NCBI RefSeq assembly: GCF_016616235.1
Contig: NZ_CP067100.1
Coordinates: 310,001 to 374,000, forward strand
Length of the DNA stretch: 64,000 bases
Reading direction: 5' to 3'
Origin: Bradyrhizobium diazoefficiens
Lineage (GTDB): Bacteria > Pseudomonadota > Alphaproteobacteria > Rhizobiales > Xanthobacteraceae
The notes under the pieces were generated by a model. The model was not told the DNA's origin and did not search any database. It saw only the letters and a list, made by a program, of their open reading frames with translations. Each line of letters begins with the position of its first letter. The stretch's first letter is position 1. Of the stretch, positions 17,680 through 25,902 are shown piece by piece. A program made the translations under genes and the position numbers.

Positions 17680-20154
17680 TCACATATGGCTGTCTTCTTC
17701 CTCGACCAGAATCTCGCGCTTGCCGGCGTGGTTGGCGGGTCCGACGATGCCTTCCAGTTCCATGCGCTCCATCAGCGATGCAGCACGGTTGTAGCCGATC
17801 TGCAGGCGCCGCTGGATGTAGCTGGTCGAGGCCTTGCGGTCGCGTTTGACGATCGCAACGGCCTGCTGGAAGAGATCGCCGCCGCCATCCCCGCCCATGC
17901 CGGTGGCGTCGAACACCGCGCCGTCCTCGTCCTCGGCCGGCTCTTCAGCGGTAACAGCTTCGAGATATTCGGGCTGGCCCTGGGTCTTGAGGTGGCGCAC
18001 GACCTTCTCGACTTCCTCGTCGGACGCGAACGGTCCGTGCACGCGGCTGATGCGGCCGCCGCCCGCCATGTAGAGCATGTCGCCCTGGCCGAGCAGCTGC
18101 TCGGCGCCCATCTCGCCCAGAATGGTGCGGCTGTCGATCTTCGACGTCACCTGGAAGGCGATGCGGGTCGGGAAGTTCGCCTTGATGGTGCCGGTGATGA
18201 CGTCCACCGACGGTCGCTGCGTCGCCAGGATTACATGCAGACCGGCGGCGCGCGCCATCTGTGCGAGGCGCTGCACCGCGCCTTCGATGTCCTTGCCGGC
18301 GACCATCATCAGGTCGGCCATTTCGTCGACGATGATGACGATGTAGGGCAGCGGATCGAGCGAGAGCTTCTCTTCCTCGTAGATCGCCTTGCCGGTCTCC
18401 TTGTCGAAGCCGGTATGCACCGTGCGCGTCGGCTCTTCGCCCTTGGCCTTCAATTCGAGCAGGCGCGTGTTGTAGCCGTCGATGTTGCGCACACCGAGCT
18501 TGGCCATGTTCTTGTAGCGCTCTTCCATCTCGCGCACGGCCCATTTCAGCGCGACCACCGCCTTCTTCGGATCGGTCACGACGGGCGTGAGCAGATGCGG
18601 GATGCCGTCATAAACGGACAGTTCGAGCATCTTCGGATCGACCATGATCAGCCGGCACTGGTCGGGGCGCAGCCGGTAGACCAGGCTGAGGATCATGGTG
18701 TTGATCGCGACCGACTTGCCCGAGCCGGTGGTGCCGGCGATCAGCATGTGCGGCGTGCGCGCGAGATCGATGATGACGGGGTCGCCACCGATGGTCTTGC
18801 CGAGGCACAGCGGCAGCTTCGCAACCGTGTCGGTCGCTTCCTTTGCGATCAACAGCTCGCGCAGATAGACCTTTTCGCGGTGCGCGTTCGGCAGCTCGAT
18901 GCCGATCGCGTTGCGGCCGGGCACGACGGCGACGCGCGCCGACAAAGCGCTCATCGAGCGGGCGATGTCGTCGGCAAGCCCGATCACGCGGGATGACTTG
19001 ATGCCGGGCGCCGGCTCCAGCTCGTAAAGCGTGACGACGGGGCCCGGATTGGCCTTCACGATCTCGCCGCGCACGCCGAAATCCTGCAGCACGCCTTCGA
19101 GCGAGCGCGAATTGGCTTCCAGCTCGGCTTTGCTGAGCGGCTGGCGATCACCGGCCTTGGGCGCGGCCAGCACAGAGACGGACGGAAGCTCGAACTTGTC
19201 GGAGGATTTCCTGGAGGCGGCTTTTGGCGCGGCCTTCTTGCGCGGAGCGCGCGCGACCGGCTCCTCTTCCTCCTCCTCGTCGACCTCTTCTTCGTGATCG
19301 TCCCCGTAATCTTCGTCTTCGGCCTGCGGCGAGATCGACGGTGCGGCGCGGCCGCCGCCGAGATTCGGCTCCTGGCGGCTGAAGCTGGCGGCCTTGGTCT
19401 TCGGTCCGCTCGAGACCAGCGCGCGGTAAGCGGCACCACACAGCCACATCAAGCGAGCCTTGGTGCTCATCAGCGCGTGAAACAGCCAGCCCAGCGACAC
19501 CGAGCCGCGGTCGCCGTCCTCGTCCTCGTCGAGCGGCTTGTCGTCATCCTCGATCTCGGCGAGCTCGTCGTCATGCTCGCGTGCGCCGAGACCGCAGGCG
19601 ATCAGGAACGTTGCCGCCATCGCCACGAACAGGATCGTGCCGAGCACCAGGCGATAGATTATGCCCGCCGGCCCGAAAATCACCGCGGGTGCGCGCACCA
19701 GGGCATCGCCGACCACGCCGCCGAGTCCGGTCGGTAGCGGCCAGGCGCCGCCATGCGGCCAGCAACTGACAAAGCCCGCCGCGATCACGGTGCAGAGAAT
19801 CCAGCAGCCGAGCCGCAGCGCTTCGCGGTCGAACGGCCGATGCGTCATCATGCGCCAGCCCCAGACCGCGACGGTCAGGACCAGCATGATGGCGCCGAGC
19901 CCGAGGATCTGCATCGCAAGGTCGGCGCCGATCGCGCCGGCATAGCCGAGAATGTTGCGGATCGGCCGCGAGGTCGCGTGGCTGAGGCTGGGGTCCTGCA
20001 CCGACCAGGTCATCAGCGCGGCCGAGGCCACGCCCGCCAGCGCGACCATGCCGAGGCCGGTGAGCTCGCGCATGCGCCGCGCCAGACCCTCGCGGATCGA
20101 CGGCGGCAGATGGCCGACCAGTGGAATGACACGCTCGATTGCCGACATGCTCAT
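17680..20154 (-). CDS. ftsK: DNA translocase FtsK
   Basis: Septal DNA pump that segregates chromosome termini, 824 residues. Four or five membrane helices lie within residues 30-190. A charged linker rich in Asp/Glu (near 290-305) follows. The RecA-like motor has Walker A GTTGSGKS near residue 480 and Walker [14 protein letters not shown] near 600, and the gamma domain ([40 protein letters not shown]) that reads KOPS sequences is at the C-terminus. The protein ends [10 protein letters not shown] start at 20154 gives [14 protein letters not shown]. Confidence 0.97.
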   Translation of the reverse strand: MSMSAIERVIPLVGHLPPSIREGLARRMRELTGLGMVALAGVASAALMTWSVQDPSLSHATSRPIRNILGYAGAIGADLAMQILGLGAIMLVLTVAVWGWRMMTHRPFDREALRLGCWILCTVIAAGFVSCWPHGGAWPLPTGLGGVVGDALVRAPAVIFGPAGIIYRLVLGTILFVAMAATFLIACGLGAREHDDELAEIEDDDKPLDEDEDGDRGSVSLGWLFHALMSTKARLMWLCGAAYRALVSSGPKTKAASFSRQEPNLGGGRAAPSISPQAEDEDYGDDHEEEVDEEEEEEPVARAPRKKAAPKAASRKSSDKFELPSVSVLAAPKAGDRQPLSKAELEANSRSLEGVLQDFGVRGEIVKANPGPVVTLYELEPAPGIKSSRVIGLADDIARSMSALSARVAVVPGRNAIGIELPNAHREKVYLRELLIAKEATDTVAKLPLCLGKTIGGDPVIIDLARTPHMLIAGTTGSGKSVAINTMILSLVYRLRPDQCRLIMVDPKMLELSVYDGIPHLLTPVVTDPKKAVVALKWAVREMEERYKNMAKLGVRNIDGYNTRLLELKAKGEEPTRTVHTGFDKETGKAIYEEEKLSLDPLPYIVIIVDEMADLMMVAGKDIEGAVQRLAQMARAAGLHVILATQRPSVDVITGTIKANFPTRIAFQVTSKIDSRTILGEMGAEQLLGQGDMLYMAGGGRISRVHGPFASDEEVEKVVRHLKTQGQPEYLEAVTAEEPAEDEDGAVFDATGMGGDGGGDLFQQAVAIVKRDRKASTSYIQRRLQIGYNRAASLMERMELEGIVGPANHAGKREILVEEEDSHM

Positions 20155-20163
20155 GGGCCCCGC

Positions 20164-21393
20164 CTAACCCAGAGTTTCGACCAGCCGGTGCAGCGCCTGC
20201 GCCGTGGTCTCACTATCCTGTACCAGCGCCAGGCGAATGTAGCCGGCACCGGGATTAAAGCCGTCAGGCTGACGCCGCGCCAGATAGGAGCCGGGCACCA
20301 CGCGCACGCCGGCGTCCTTGAACAGCTTGAGAGTGACGGAGACGTCGTCGCCGACCTCCGACGTATTGAGCCAGACGCAGAAGCCGGCATCGGGCCGGCG
20401 ATAGCCGTAGCGATTGCCGATGATCTGGTCGGCGAGATCGAACTTGATCCGATAGAGCCTGCGGTTCTCCTCGACATGCGCCTCGTCGCCATAGGCAACG
20501 GTCGCGACGTGCTGGAGCGGTACCGGCACCTGCGGCGCCGCGATGTTGCGCAGCTCCAGGAACATGCCGATGAATTTCTTGTCACCGGCGGCGAAGCCGA
20601 CGCGCAGGCCCGGCAGGTTGGAGCGCTTCGACAGCGACTGGAATGCAACCACGCGGGTGAAGTCGGGGCCGGCACATTCAAGCGCGCTGCCCGGGGCCTC
20701 GCGGGTGTAGATCTCGGAGTAGCATTCGTCGCTGAGGATCACGAAGCCATAGCGGTCGGCGAGCTGCTTCAGGCGCGTGAAATAATCCCGCGAGGCGACC
20801 GAGCCCTGCGGATTGGCGGGCGAAGCCAGATAGAATGCCACGGTGCGCGCCAGCGTCGCCTCGTCGATGGCATCGAGATCGGGCAGGAAACCGTTTTCGA
20901 TGGTGGTCGGCAGATAGACCGGCTCGCAGGCTGCCGCGCCGGCACCGGCACCATAGACCGGATAGAACGGGTTCGGCATCAGGATGGCGGGCTTGCCGGG
21001 CTTCGGGCCGACATAGCGCGCCGCTGCGATCGCGGCGAGGAACAGGCCCTCGCGGCTGCCATTGAGGACGAGAATCTCGGTCTCGGGGTCGAGCGGCCGC
21101 GGCAGCTTGAAACGCGACGACAGCCAGGCGCCCGCTGCTTTGCGGAACGGGTCGGTGCCCTTGTTGGCGGGGTAACGGCCGAAATCGGCGATGTGCCTGG
21201 CCAGCACCGGGCCGACGAAATCAGGCACGGGATGCTGCGGTTCGCCGACCGCGAGTGAAATCAAGGGCTTGCCGGGTTGATGCGGCGCCAGCAGCTCGTT
21301 CAGCCGGACGAAGGGCGAGCGTTCGTTATCGGAGCTTCCACCGCTCTGCGGCGCGCGGGATGAAGCGGTCATGGCCATTCTGGGCGCCAGCAC
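20164..21393 (-). CDS. PLP-dependent aminotransferase, class I/II
   Basis: Fold-type I aminotransferase of about 400 residues. The PLP lysine lies in FQSLSKRSNLPGLRVG, and the phosphate-binding and cofactor motifs NGSREGLFLA, SPANPQGSVAS and ILSDECYSEIY are complete. The SKRSNLPGLR and PNPFYPVYGAG segments resemble the succinyl-diaminopimelate aminotransferase (DapC-like) group, so a role in lysine/peptidoglycan synthesis is possible but not shown. It lies 9 nt upstream of ftsK on the same strand. Several in-frame ATGs (21393, 21378, 21372) are candidate starts. Confidence 0.88.
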   Translation of the reverse strand: MLAPRMAMTASSRAPQSGGSSDNERSPFVRLNELLAPHQPGKPLISLAVGEPQHPVPDFVGPVLARHIADFGRYPANKGTDPFRKAAGAWLSSRFKLPRPLDPETEILVLNGSREGLFLAAIAAARYVGPKPGKPAILMPNPFYPVYGAGAGAAACEPVYLPTTIENGFLPDLDAIDEATLARTVAFYLASPANPQGSVASRDYFTRLKQLADRYGFVILSDECYSEIYTREAPGSALECAGPDFTRVVAFQSLSKRSNLPGLRVGFAAGDKKFIGMFLELRNIAAPQVPVPLQHVATVAYGDEAHVEENRRLYRIKFDLADQIIGNRYGYRRPDAGFCVWLNTSEVGDDVSVTLKLFKDAGVRVVPGSYLARRQPDGFNPGAGYIRLALVQDSETTAQALHRLVETLG

Positions 21394-21716
21394 TCTTGGA
21401 ACTGCCGGACGCGTCGAGACGCCGGCGGGAAAGCGGTTCAGTTCACCATAGATAGGGCGAGGTTAAGACGCGATTAACCATCGGCCGGCCGGCCCGTCCA
21501 GAGCGGGAATAATGAGGCCGGATAGCAGCGGGATGCATGGTGGGTTCGGCACCTCTCCCGCTTGCAAGCGGGAGAGGTCGACGGGTCCGGGCGATGCGAA
21601 GCGTCGTCCCGCGCGTCGGGTGAGGGTTCTCTCCTGTTGGGGGTTCTCGCCCGCGGATGCACCCCGGCCCTCCGCCGCGAGCGGGAGAGCACCGTCTTCC
21701 TGGCTCGCTTCGTCCT
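21394..21716. other. Intergenic region with dispersed repeat
   Basis: The first roughly 150 nt should contain the promoter of the aminotransferase-ftsK operon (minus strand). The rest (21551-21710) is a dispersed repeat described separately. No gene is visible. Confidence 0.6.
21551..21696. repeat. CTCTCCCGC dispersed repeat, copy 1
   Basis: It starts with a perfect 28-bp palindrome (21551-21578, half-site ACCTCTCCCGCTTG) and continues through GGGTGAGGGTTCTCTCCTG and GGGGTTCTCGCCCGCGG-type segments to a GAGCGGGAGAG end. A second copy lies at about 33507-33633. These are typical mobile-looking intergenic repeats without a coding region. Confidence 0.8.
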
Positions 21717-22121
21717 TCAATGCCCCGGCAGCTTCTCGAATGTCTTCATGCCGGCGGGAATCGTATGAAACTCCTGCTTGTCGCAGGTGAAGATCGCCAT
21801 CTGCGGCTGGAACTGCTTGGGTTCATCCAGCGTGCCGACCTTAACCACCGCCGCCGGCAAGCCCGGGACCTTGGTCACCAGATGCGTGCCGCATTCGGCG
21901 CAGAATTCGCGCGTCACGGCGCGTTCGAGGTCCTTGCGCGTGAACTGCTTGGGCTGTCCGGTGATGTAGCTGAAGCCGGCCGCCGGCATCGCGATGAAGG
22001 TGTTGGGCGCGCCGCCCGAGATGTACTGGCACTCGCGGCAATGACATTGCGCCTGCATCATCGGGTCGCCCTCGGCCACGTAGCGCACCTCGCCGCAATA
22101 GCATCCGCCTTCCAAACGCAT
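21717..22121 (-). CDS. GFA (glutathione-dependent formaldehyde-activating-like) family protein
   Basis: Small zinc-binding protein of the Gfa/CENP-V fold, 134 residues. Zinc ligands are seen as CYCGEVRY near the N-terminus, CHCREC in the middle and CAECGTHL towards the C-terminus. The family name comes from one studied member, and the substrate of most members, including this one, is unknown. The ATG at 22121 follows GGGAGGTCGTC, an excellent ribosome-binding site; the open frame continues upstream but without protein character. It stands alone downstream of the amtB terminator. Confidence 0.88.
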   Translation of the reverse strand: MRLEGGCYCGEVRYVAEGDPMMQAQCHCRECQYISGGAPNTFIAMPAAGFSYITGQPKQFTRKDLERAVTREFCAECGTHLVTKVPGLPAAVVKVGTLDEPKQFQPQMAIFTCDKQEFHTIPAGMKTFEKLPGH

Positions 22122-22211
22122 GACGACCTCCCGATTGTTGTTGTGGCCGGTATTTCTGCGCCGGTGGTGCCGAATGGCAATCCTTTTCTTCTCTGCGCCG
22201 ATCAAAAAGAA

Positions 22212-22239
22212 AGGGGCTCCAGCTTGCGCTGGAGCCCCT
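22212..22239 (-). terminator. Rho-independent terminator of amtB (module 1)
   Basis: On the minus strand AGGGGCTCCAGC pairs with GCTGGAGCCCCT around a 4-nt loop, followed by TTCTTTTT. It lies 84 nt after the amtB stop codon and isolates the ammonium module from the GFA gene. Confidence 0.9.
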
Positions 22240-22322
22240 CAACGGTCGGGGCATTGCCGGGTATGTGCCCAAACCGTAGGTGTGGACGCGGTCCCTGGAT
22301 GAGACCGCGCCCGGGAGAAGAC

Positions 22323-23771
22323 TTACATGTTGTAGGCGCGCTCGGTGTGGTCGGTGATGTCCAAGCCTTCACGCTCGCTCTCGACGTTGGCGCGCAGGCC
22401 AACGATCACATCAACGACCTTGTAGAGGATCGCCGAACCGACACCCGACCACACCAGCGTGGTGCCGACGGCCTTGAGCTGGGCGAGCATCTGGACCGCG
22501 AAGTCGTAATCGGCCACCTTCGGCGGGATCGCGGTGTAGTCCATGATCCCGGCGCCGCCGAGAGCAGGATTCACCAGGATGCCGGTGCCGAGGGCGCCGA
22601 CGATGCCGCCGATGCAGTGCACGCCGAACACGTCGAGCGAGTCATCGTAGCCGAGCGCGTTCTTCACGACGGTGCAGAAGAACAGGCAGACCACGCCGAC
22701 CACGAGGCCGAGGACGATCGCGCCCATCACGCCGGCGAAGCCGGCGGCAGGCGTCACGGCCACGAGGCCCGCGACGGCGCCGGAGATGACGCCGAGCACC
22801 GACGGGTGACCCTTGATGATCCACTCCGCGAACATCCACGACAGCGCAGCGGCTGCGGTGGCGACGAAGGAGTTGGTCATGGCAAGCGCAGCGCCGCCGT
22901 TGGCTTCGAGGTTGGAGCCGGCGTTGAAGCCGAACCAGCCGACCCAGAGCAGCGAGGCGCCGATCATCGACATGGTCAGCGAGTGCGGGGCCATCAACTC
23001 CTTGCCGTAACCGACGCGCTTGCCGATCAGGAGAGCGCCGACGAGGCCTGCGATGCCGGCGTTGATGTGCACCACGGTGCCGCCTGCGAAGTCGATCGCG
23101 CCCGCCTTGAAGATCCAGCCGGCGTCGGCGTTGATCTCGTCGAGCTTGGCCTGGGCCGCGGTCTTTGCTGCTCCATCAGCCGCAGCGGCGAGCGCCTTGG
23201 CCGCATCCTGGATCGCGTCCGGGCCGGGCCAGTACCAGACCATGTGCGCGATCGGGAAGTAGATCAGCGTGACCCAGAGCGGGATGAACAGGGCGATCGC
23301 CGCGAACTTCATGCGCTCGGCAAAGGCGCCGACGATGAGGGCGGGCGTGATCGCCGCGAAGGTCATCTGGAAGCACATATAGATGAGCTCCGAGATGTTG
23401 GCGTCGACCGAGAAGGTCGCGGCCTTCGAATCGGTGGTGACGCCCATCATGAAGGCCTTGGAGAAGCCGCCGATGAAGTCGGAGCCGCCGGTGAAGGCGA
23501 GGCTGTAGCCGTACACGGCCCAGATCACGGTAACGACGCAGACGGTGTAGAATACCTGCATCAGGACCGAGAGCATGTTCTTGGAACGGACGAGGCCGCC
23601 ATAGAACAGCGCGAGGCCGGGGATGGTCATCAACAGCACGAGCACTGTCGATGTCAGCATCCAGGCGTTGTCTCCCTTGTTGATCGTCGGCTCGGCATAG
23701 GCTGCGGTCGCAGCGAACAGGCCGACTGCGAGAGCCGCCAATCCCGCGCCATAGGGACGCTTGAACGTCAT
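22323..23771 (-). CDS. amtB: Ammonium transporter AmtB (module 1)
   Basis: Inner-membrane ammonium channel of the Amt/Mep/Rh family, 482 residues, with a signal peptide (LAALAVGLFAATAAYAE) and about 11 transmembrane helices. The signature MTIPGLALFYGGLVRSKN, the FNAGSNLEANGGAA helix and VFGVHCIGGIVGALGTG, which holds one pore histidine, are intact. A lineage-typical insertion (roughly residues 190-230, AAKALAAAADGAAKTAAQAKLDE) lies in a periplasmic loop. The ATG at 23771 follows CAGGAGTGAATATA. It lies 37 nt after glnK, so both are one operon, and GlnK is expected to block the channel when nitrogen is plentiful. Confidence 0.95.
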   Translation of the reverse strand: MTFKRPYGAGLAALAVGLFAATAAYAEPTINKGDNAWMLTSTVLVLLMTIPGLALFYGGLVRSKNMLSVLMQVFYTVCVVTVIWAVYGYSLAFTGGSDFIGGFSKAFMMGVTTDSKAATFSVDANISELIYMCFQMTFAAITPALIVGAFAERMKFAAIALFIPLWVTLIYFPIAHMVWYWPGPDAIQDAAKALAAAADGAAKTAAQAKLDEINADAGWIFKAGAIDFAGGTVVHINAGIAGLVGALLIGKRVGYGKELMAPHSLTMSMIGASLLWVGWFGFNAGSNLEANGGAALAMTNSFVATAAAALSWMFAEWIIKGHPSVLGVISGAVAGLVAVTPAAGFAGVMGAIVLGLVVGVVCLFFCTVVKNALGYDDSLDVFGVHCIGGIVGALGTGILVNPALGGAGIMDYTAIPPKVADYDFAVQMLAQLKAVGTTLVWSGVGSAILYKVVDVIVGLRANVESEREGLDITDHTERAYNM

Positions 23772-23808
23772 TATATTCACTCCTGATTGGTAAATGTTGA
23801 GCGCGAAA

Positions 23809-24147
23809 TCAGAGGGCCGCGGCATCGGCCTCGCCGGTGCGGATGCGAACCGCATGGTCGAGGTTGATGACGAAGATCTTGCCGTCGCCGATCTGTCCGG
23901 TTTTCGCCGCGGACGTGATGGCATCGATGGTCTTGTCGACCTGCTCGGAGGCGATCGCGACCTCGATCTTGATCTTGGGCAGGAAGCTCACGGCATATTC
24001 GGCGCCGCGGTAGATTTCCGTGTGGCCTTTCTGGCGGCCATATCCCTTGACTTCCGTCACCGTGAGACCGTGAACGCCGATGGCGGTCAGGGCGTCGCGG
24101 ACTTCTTCCAGCTTGAATGGCTTGATGATCGCCATAACAATTTTCAT
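23809..24147 (-). CDS. glnK: PII nitrogen regulatory protein GlnK (module 1)
   Basis: PII signal protein of 112 residues that senses ATP/ADP and 2-oxoglutarate. The T-loop is complete with Y51 ([10 protein letters not shown]), the residue uridylylated by GlnD; the B-loop [14 protein letters not shown] and C-loop VRIRTGE are intact. The start ATG at 24147 gives the canonical [17 protein letters not shown] candidate sigma-54 promoter lies about 105 nt upstream. It is transcribed just ahead of amtB and is closely similar to the GlnK encoded at 27336-27674. Confidence 0.95.
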   Translation of the reverse strand: MKIVMAIIKPFKLEEVRDALTAIGVHGLTVTEVKGYGRQKGHTEIYRGAEYAVSFLPKIKIEVAIASEQVDKTIDAITSAAKTGQIGDGKIFVINLDHAVRIRTGEADAAAL

Positions 24148-24516
24148 GGGTCCTATCCCCGCTTGGCCCGGTCCGGACATGGCCGGGCGTGTCTCGACTG
24201 GTTCGCCACGAGGGAGAAGTTCACTACGCGGGCACAGCCTCGACCCCTAGAATCAAATGCCGTGCCAGATCGGGCGCGTTGCCTAACGGATTATGAAAAC
24301 GGGGGTTTTCGCCTTTGACGGGTGTTGTGCCGGAGTGTGCTAATACGTCGCGCTCAATCCATGATCAGGGCTGATGAAAAAGCAGGCATGACAGGCTGTC
24401 GACACAATTGATGCCCACACGCCGGGCAACCGAGAGGTATCGAACTACGGAGCGACGCGCTCGCGCGCTTCGAGCCCGGATTCGCGCCCGTGGGATACGC
24501 GCGCCGACCGAGACCG
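24148..24516. other. Regulatory intergenic region upstream of glnK (module 1)
   Basis: The 369 nt between glnK and the clpP paralogue carry the candidate sigma-54 promoter and no visible gene. The clpP stop is at the right end, so transcription from clpP enters this space. I see no obvious terminator after clpP. Confidence 0.6.
24252..24267 (-). promoter_or_regulatory. Candidate sigma-54 (RpoN) promoter for glnK-amtB module 1
   Basis: On the minus strand TGGCACGGCATTTGAT fits the -24/-12 consensus TGGCAC-N5-TTGC, with the correct 10-nt spacing after GG. The -12 dinucleotide is GA instead of GC, which weakens the call. Nitrogen-controlled glnK-amtB operons are commonly sigma-54/NtrC-dependent. 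Confidence 0.55.
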
Positions 24517-25119
24517 TCAGGCCGCGTCGCGCGCGGCAAACACCCGGTCGATCAGTCCCCATTCGACGCCTTGCTGCGCGGTCATGAAGTGGTCGCGGTC
24601 CAGGGTTCGTTCCACCTCCGCCTCGGAGCGCCGGCAATGTTGCGCGTAGAGCCGGATGATGCGTCGTTTGGTCTCCTGCATCTCGTTGGCGTGGATCAGG
24701 ATGTCGGAGGCCTGGCCCTGGAAGCCGCCGAGCGGCTGATGCACGTGAAGGCTTGCATTGGGCAAAGCGGCGCGGTGACCGGGCTCGCCGGCCATCAGCA
24801 GGAACGAACCCATCGAGCGCGCGGTGCCCATGCACAGCGTATGAACCGGCGCCTTGATGAACTGCATTGTGTCGTACATCGCAAATCCGCTGGTGACCAC
24901 GCCGCCATAGGAGTTGATGTAGAGGTTGATCGGTTTGTGGGGATTCTCGGCTTCGAGGAACAGCAGCTGCGCGCAGACCAGCCCGGACAGGGCGTCGTTG
25001 ACCTCGCCGTTCAGGAAGATGATGCGTTCGCGCAGCAGCCTCGAATAGATGTCGAAGGATCGTTCGCCGCGCGCGGATTGTTCGACGACCATAGGGACGA
25101 GCTGAAGCATGTCGCGCAT
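24517..25119 (-). CDS. clpP: ClpP-family serine protease (additional paralogue)
   Basis: Proteolytic subunit of an ATP-dependent Clp protease, 200 residues. The triad is complete: S102 in [12 protein letters not shown]127 in LHVHQPLGG, and D176 in [19 protein letters not shown]. The usual GQAASMG is changed to GTARSMG. There is no clpX, clpA or tig next to it, which separates it from the housekeeping clpP-clpX locus that the chromosome should also carry. It follows the arsR-AHSA1 pair on the same strand after about 40 nt and may share their transcript. Confidence 0.9.
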   Translation of the reverse strand: MRDMLQLVPMVVEQSARGERSFDIYSRLLRERIIFLNGEVNDALSGLVCAQLLFLEAENPHKPINLYINSYGGVVTSGFAMYDTMQFIKAPVHTLCMGTARSMGSFLLMAGEPGHRAALPNASLHVHQPLGGFQGQASDILIHANEMQETKRRIIRLYAQHCRRSEAEVERTLDRDHFMTAQQGVEWGLIDRVFAARDAA

Positions 25120-25159
25120 CGGCGACCTCCCATTTCTGTAGATGACAAATTCTTTTTTG

Positions 25160-25516
25160 CTAGGCCGCTGCGCGCATCAGGCAGCAATTGGTATTGGCCG
25201 GCTGCGGCAGTTTTACGCTGACGTCGCAGGCCTGCTGGATGATGCGGAAGCGCGTGCCGCCGTCCTCGTTCGGCTCGATCCGGAAGATAACGTGGCTCTC
25301 GCGAAACGGCGGTTCGGAATCGCGGATATGGTAGCGGACCTCTTCGCCCGGGATCGACGATTCCGGCTCGGCGCCTGCCAGGTCGCAATCGGGCAACCAG
25401 CGCTGACGCAATTCAGGGATGGTCACGGCACGCCAGACTTTTGGCGGCGGTGCATCGAAATCGAATTCGAGCACCAGCTTTGCATCGGGGCGATCAGGCT
25501 TCATGGCGTCGCTCAT
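25160..25516 (-). CDS. SRPBCC/AHSA1-domain protein
   Basis: A 118-residue START-like (AHSA1) domain protein: [25 protein letters not shown] at the start and [22 protein letters not shown] in the second half are typical. These small lipid- or ligand-binding-fold proteins are very often encoded directly after an ArsR-type repressor, as here. The function is not known. The ATG at 25516 sits at the end of a tandem repeat that contains the AAGGACC-like ribosome-binding site. Confidence 0.85.
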   Translation of the reverse strand: MSDAMKPDRPDAKLVLEFDFDAPPPKVWRAVTIPELRQRWLPDCDLAGAEPESSIPGEEVRYHIRDSEPPFRESHVIFRIEPNEDGGTRFRIIQQACDVSVKLPQPANTNCCLMRAAA

Positions 25517-25562
25517 TGATCCAGGTCCTTATTGATCCAGGTCCTTTATTGGTCCATGTCCT
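25515..25562. repeat. Three tandem 16-17-nt repeats between arsR and AHSA1 genes
   Basis: ATTGATCCAGGTCCTT is repeated twice almost exactly and then once more as ATTGGTCCATGTCCTT. The third copy encodes the last residues of the ArsR protein, DMDQ and its stop codon. The duplications enlarge the spacer and multiply a purine-rich ribosome-binding-like segment in front of the AHSA1 gene. Confidence 0.8.
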
Positions 25563-25860
25563 TCAAGAGGTCGGCGAGTGCTGCCATGCGCTTCGGCCAA
25601 TAGGCACGGTAGCGCGCGAGCCATGTCCCGATGGCGGCGATTCCGTCCGGATCGACTTCGTAATTCACAAAGCGGCCCTGCCGCTGTTCGCGCACGAGCC
25701 CTGCCGCGCGCAGCACCGAAAGATGCTGCGACATCGCCGGCTGGCTGATCTCCAATCCGTCGCGCAAGGCGCTGGCATTCAGGCTGCCGCCAGCGAGTTT
25801 CTCAAAGACCTTGCGGCGGGTCGGGTCGGCCAGCGCCTTGAAGATGTCGGCTTCGATCAT
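25546..25860 (-). CDS. ArsR-family transcriptional repressor
   Basis: Winged-helix repressor of 104 residues: MIEADIFKALADPTRRKVFEKLAGGSLNASALRDGLEISQPAMSQ... is the standard ArsR HTH, with recognition helix around QPAMSQHLSVLRAAG. There is no CxC metal site in helix 3, so it belongs to the SdpR/YczG-like group that does not use thiol-bound metals. Its own start lies next to a perfect palindrome at 25865-25888, the obvious operator for autoregulation of the arsR-AHSA1 pair. Confidence 0.9.
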   Translation of the reverse strand: MIEADIFKALADPTRRKVFEKLAGGSLNASALRDGLEISQPAMSQHLSVLRAAGLVREQRQGRFVNYEVDPDGIAAIGTWLARYRAYWPKRMAALADLLKDMDQ

Positions 25861-25864
25861 GACG

Positions 25865-25888
25865 ACACATAAGCACGTGCTTATGTGT
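25865..25888. promoter_or_regulatory. 24-bp palindromic operator of the arsR-AHSA1 pair
   Basis: A perfect 24-bp palindrome (half-site ACACATAAGCAC, then GTGCTTATGTGT) lies 4 nt before the ArsR start codon. Its length and position suit an ArsR dimer binding across the promoter or the start region. Confidence 0.8.
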
Positions 25889-25902
25889 TGCGCAAGCCCC
25901 GA

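Noticed and set aside
21657..23786. 709-residue plus-strand reading frame opposite amtB
   Set aside because: Antisense to a clear AmtB; composition is His/Arg/Asp-rich and typical of GC-rich shadows.
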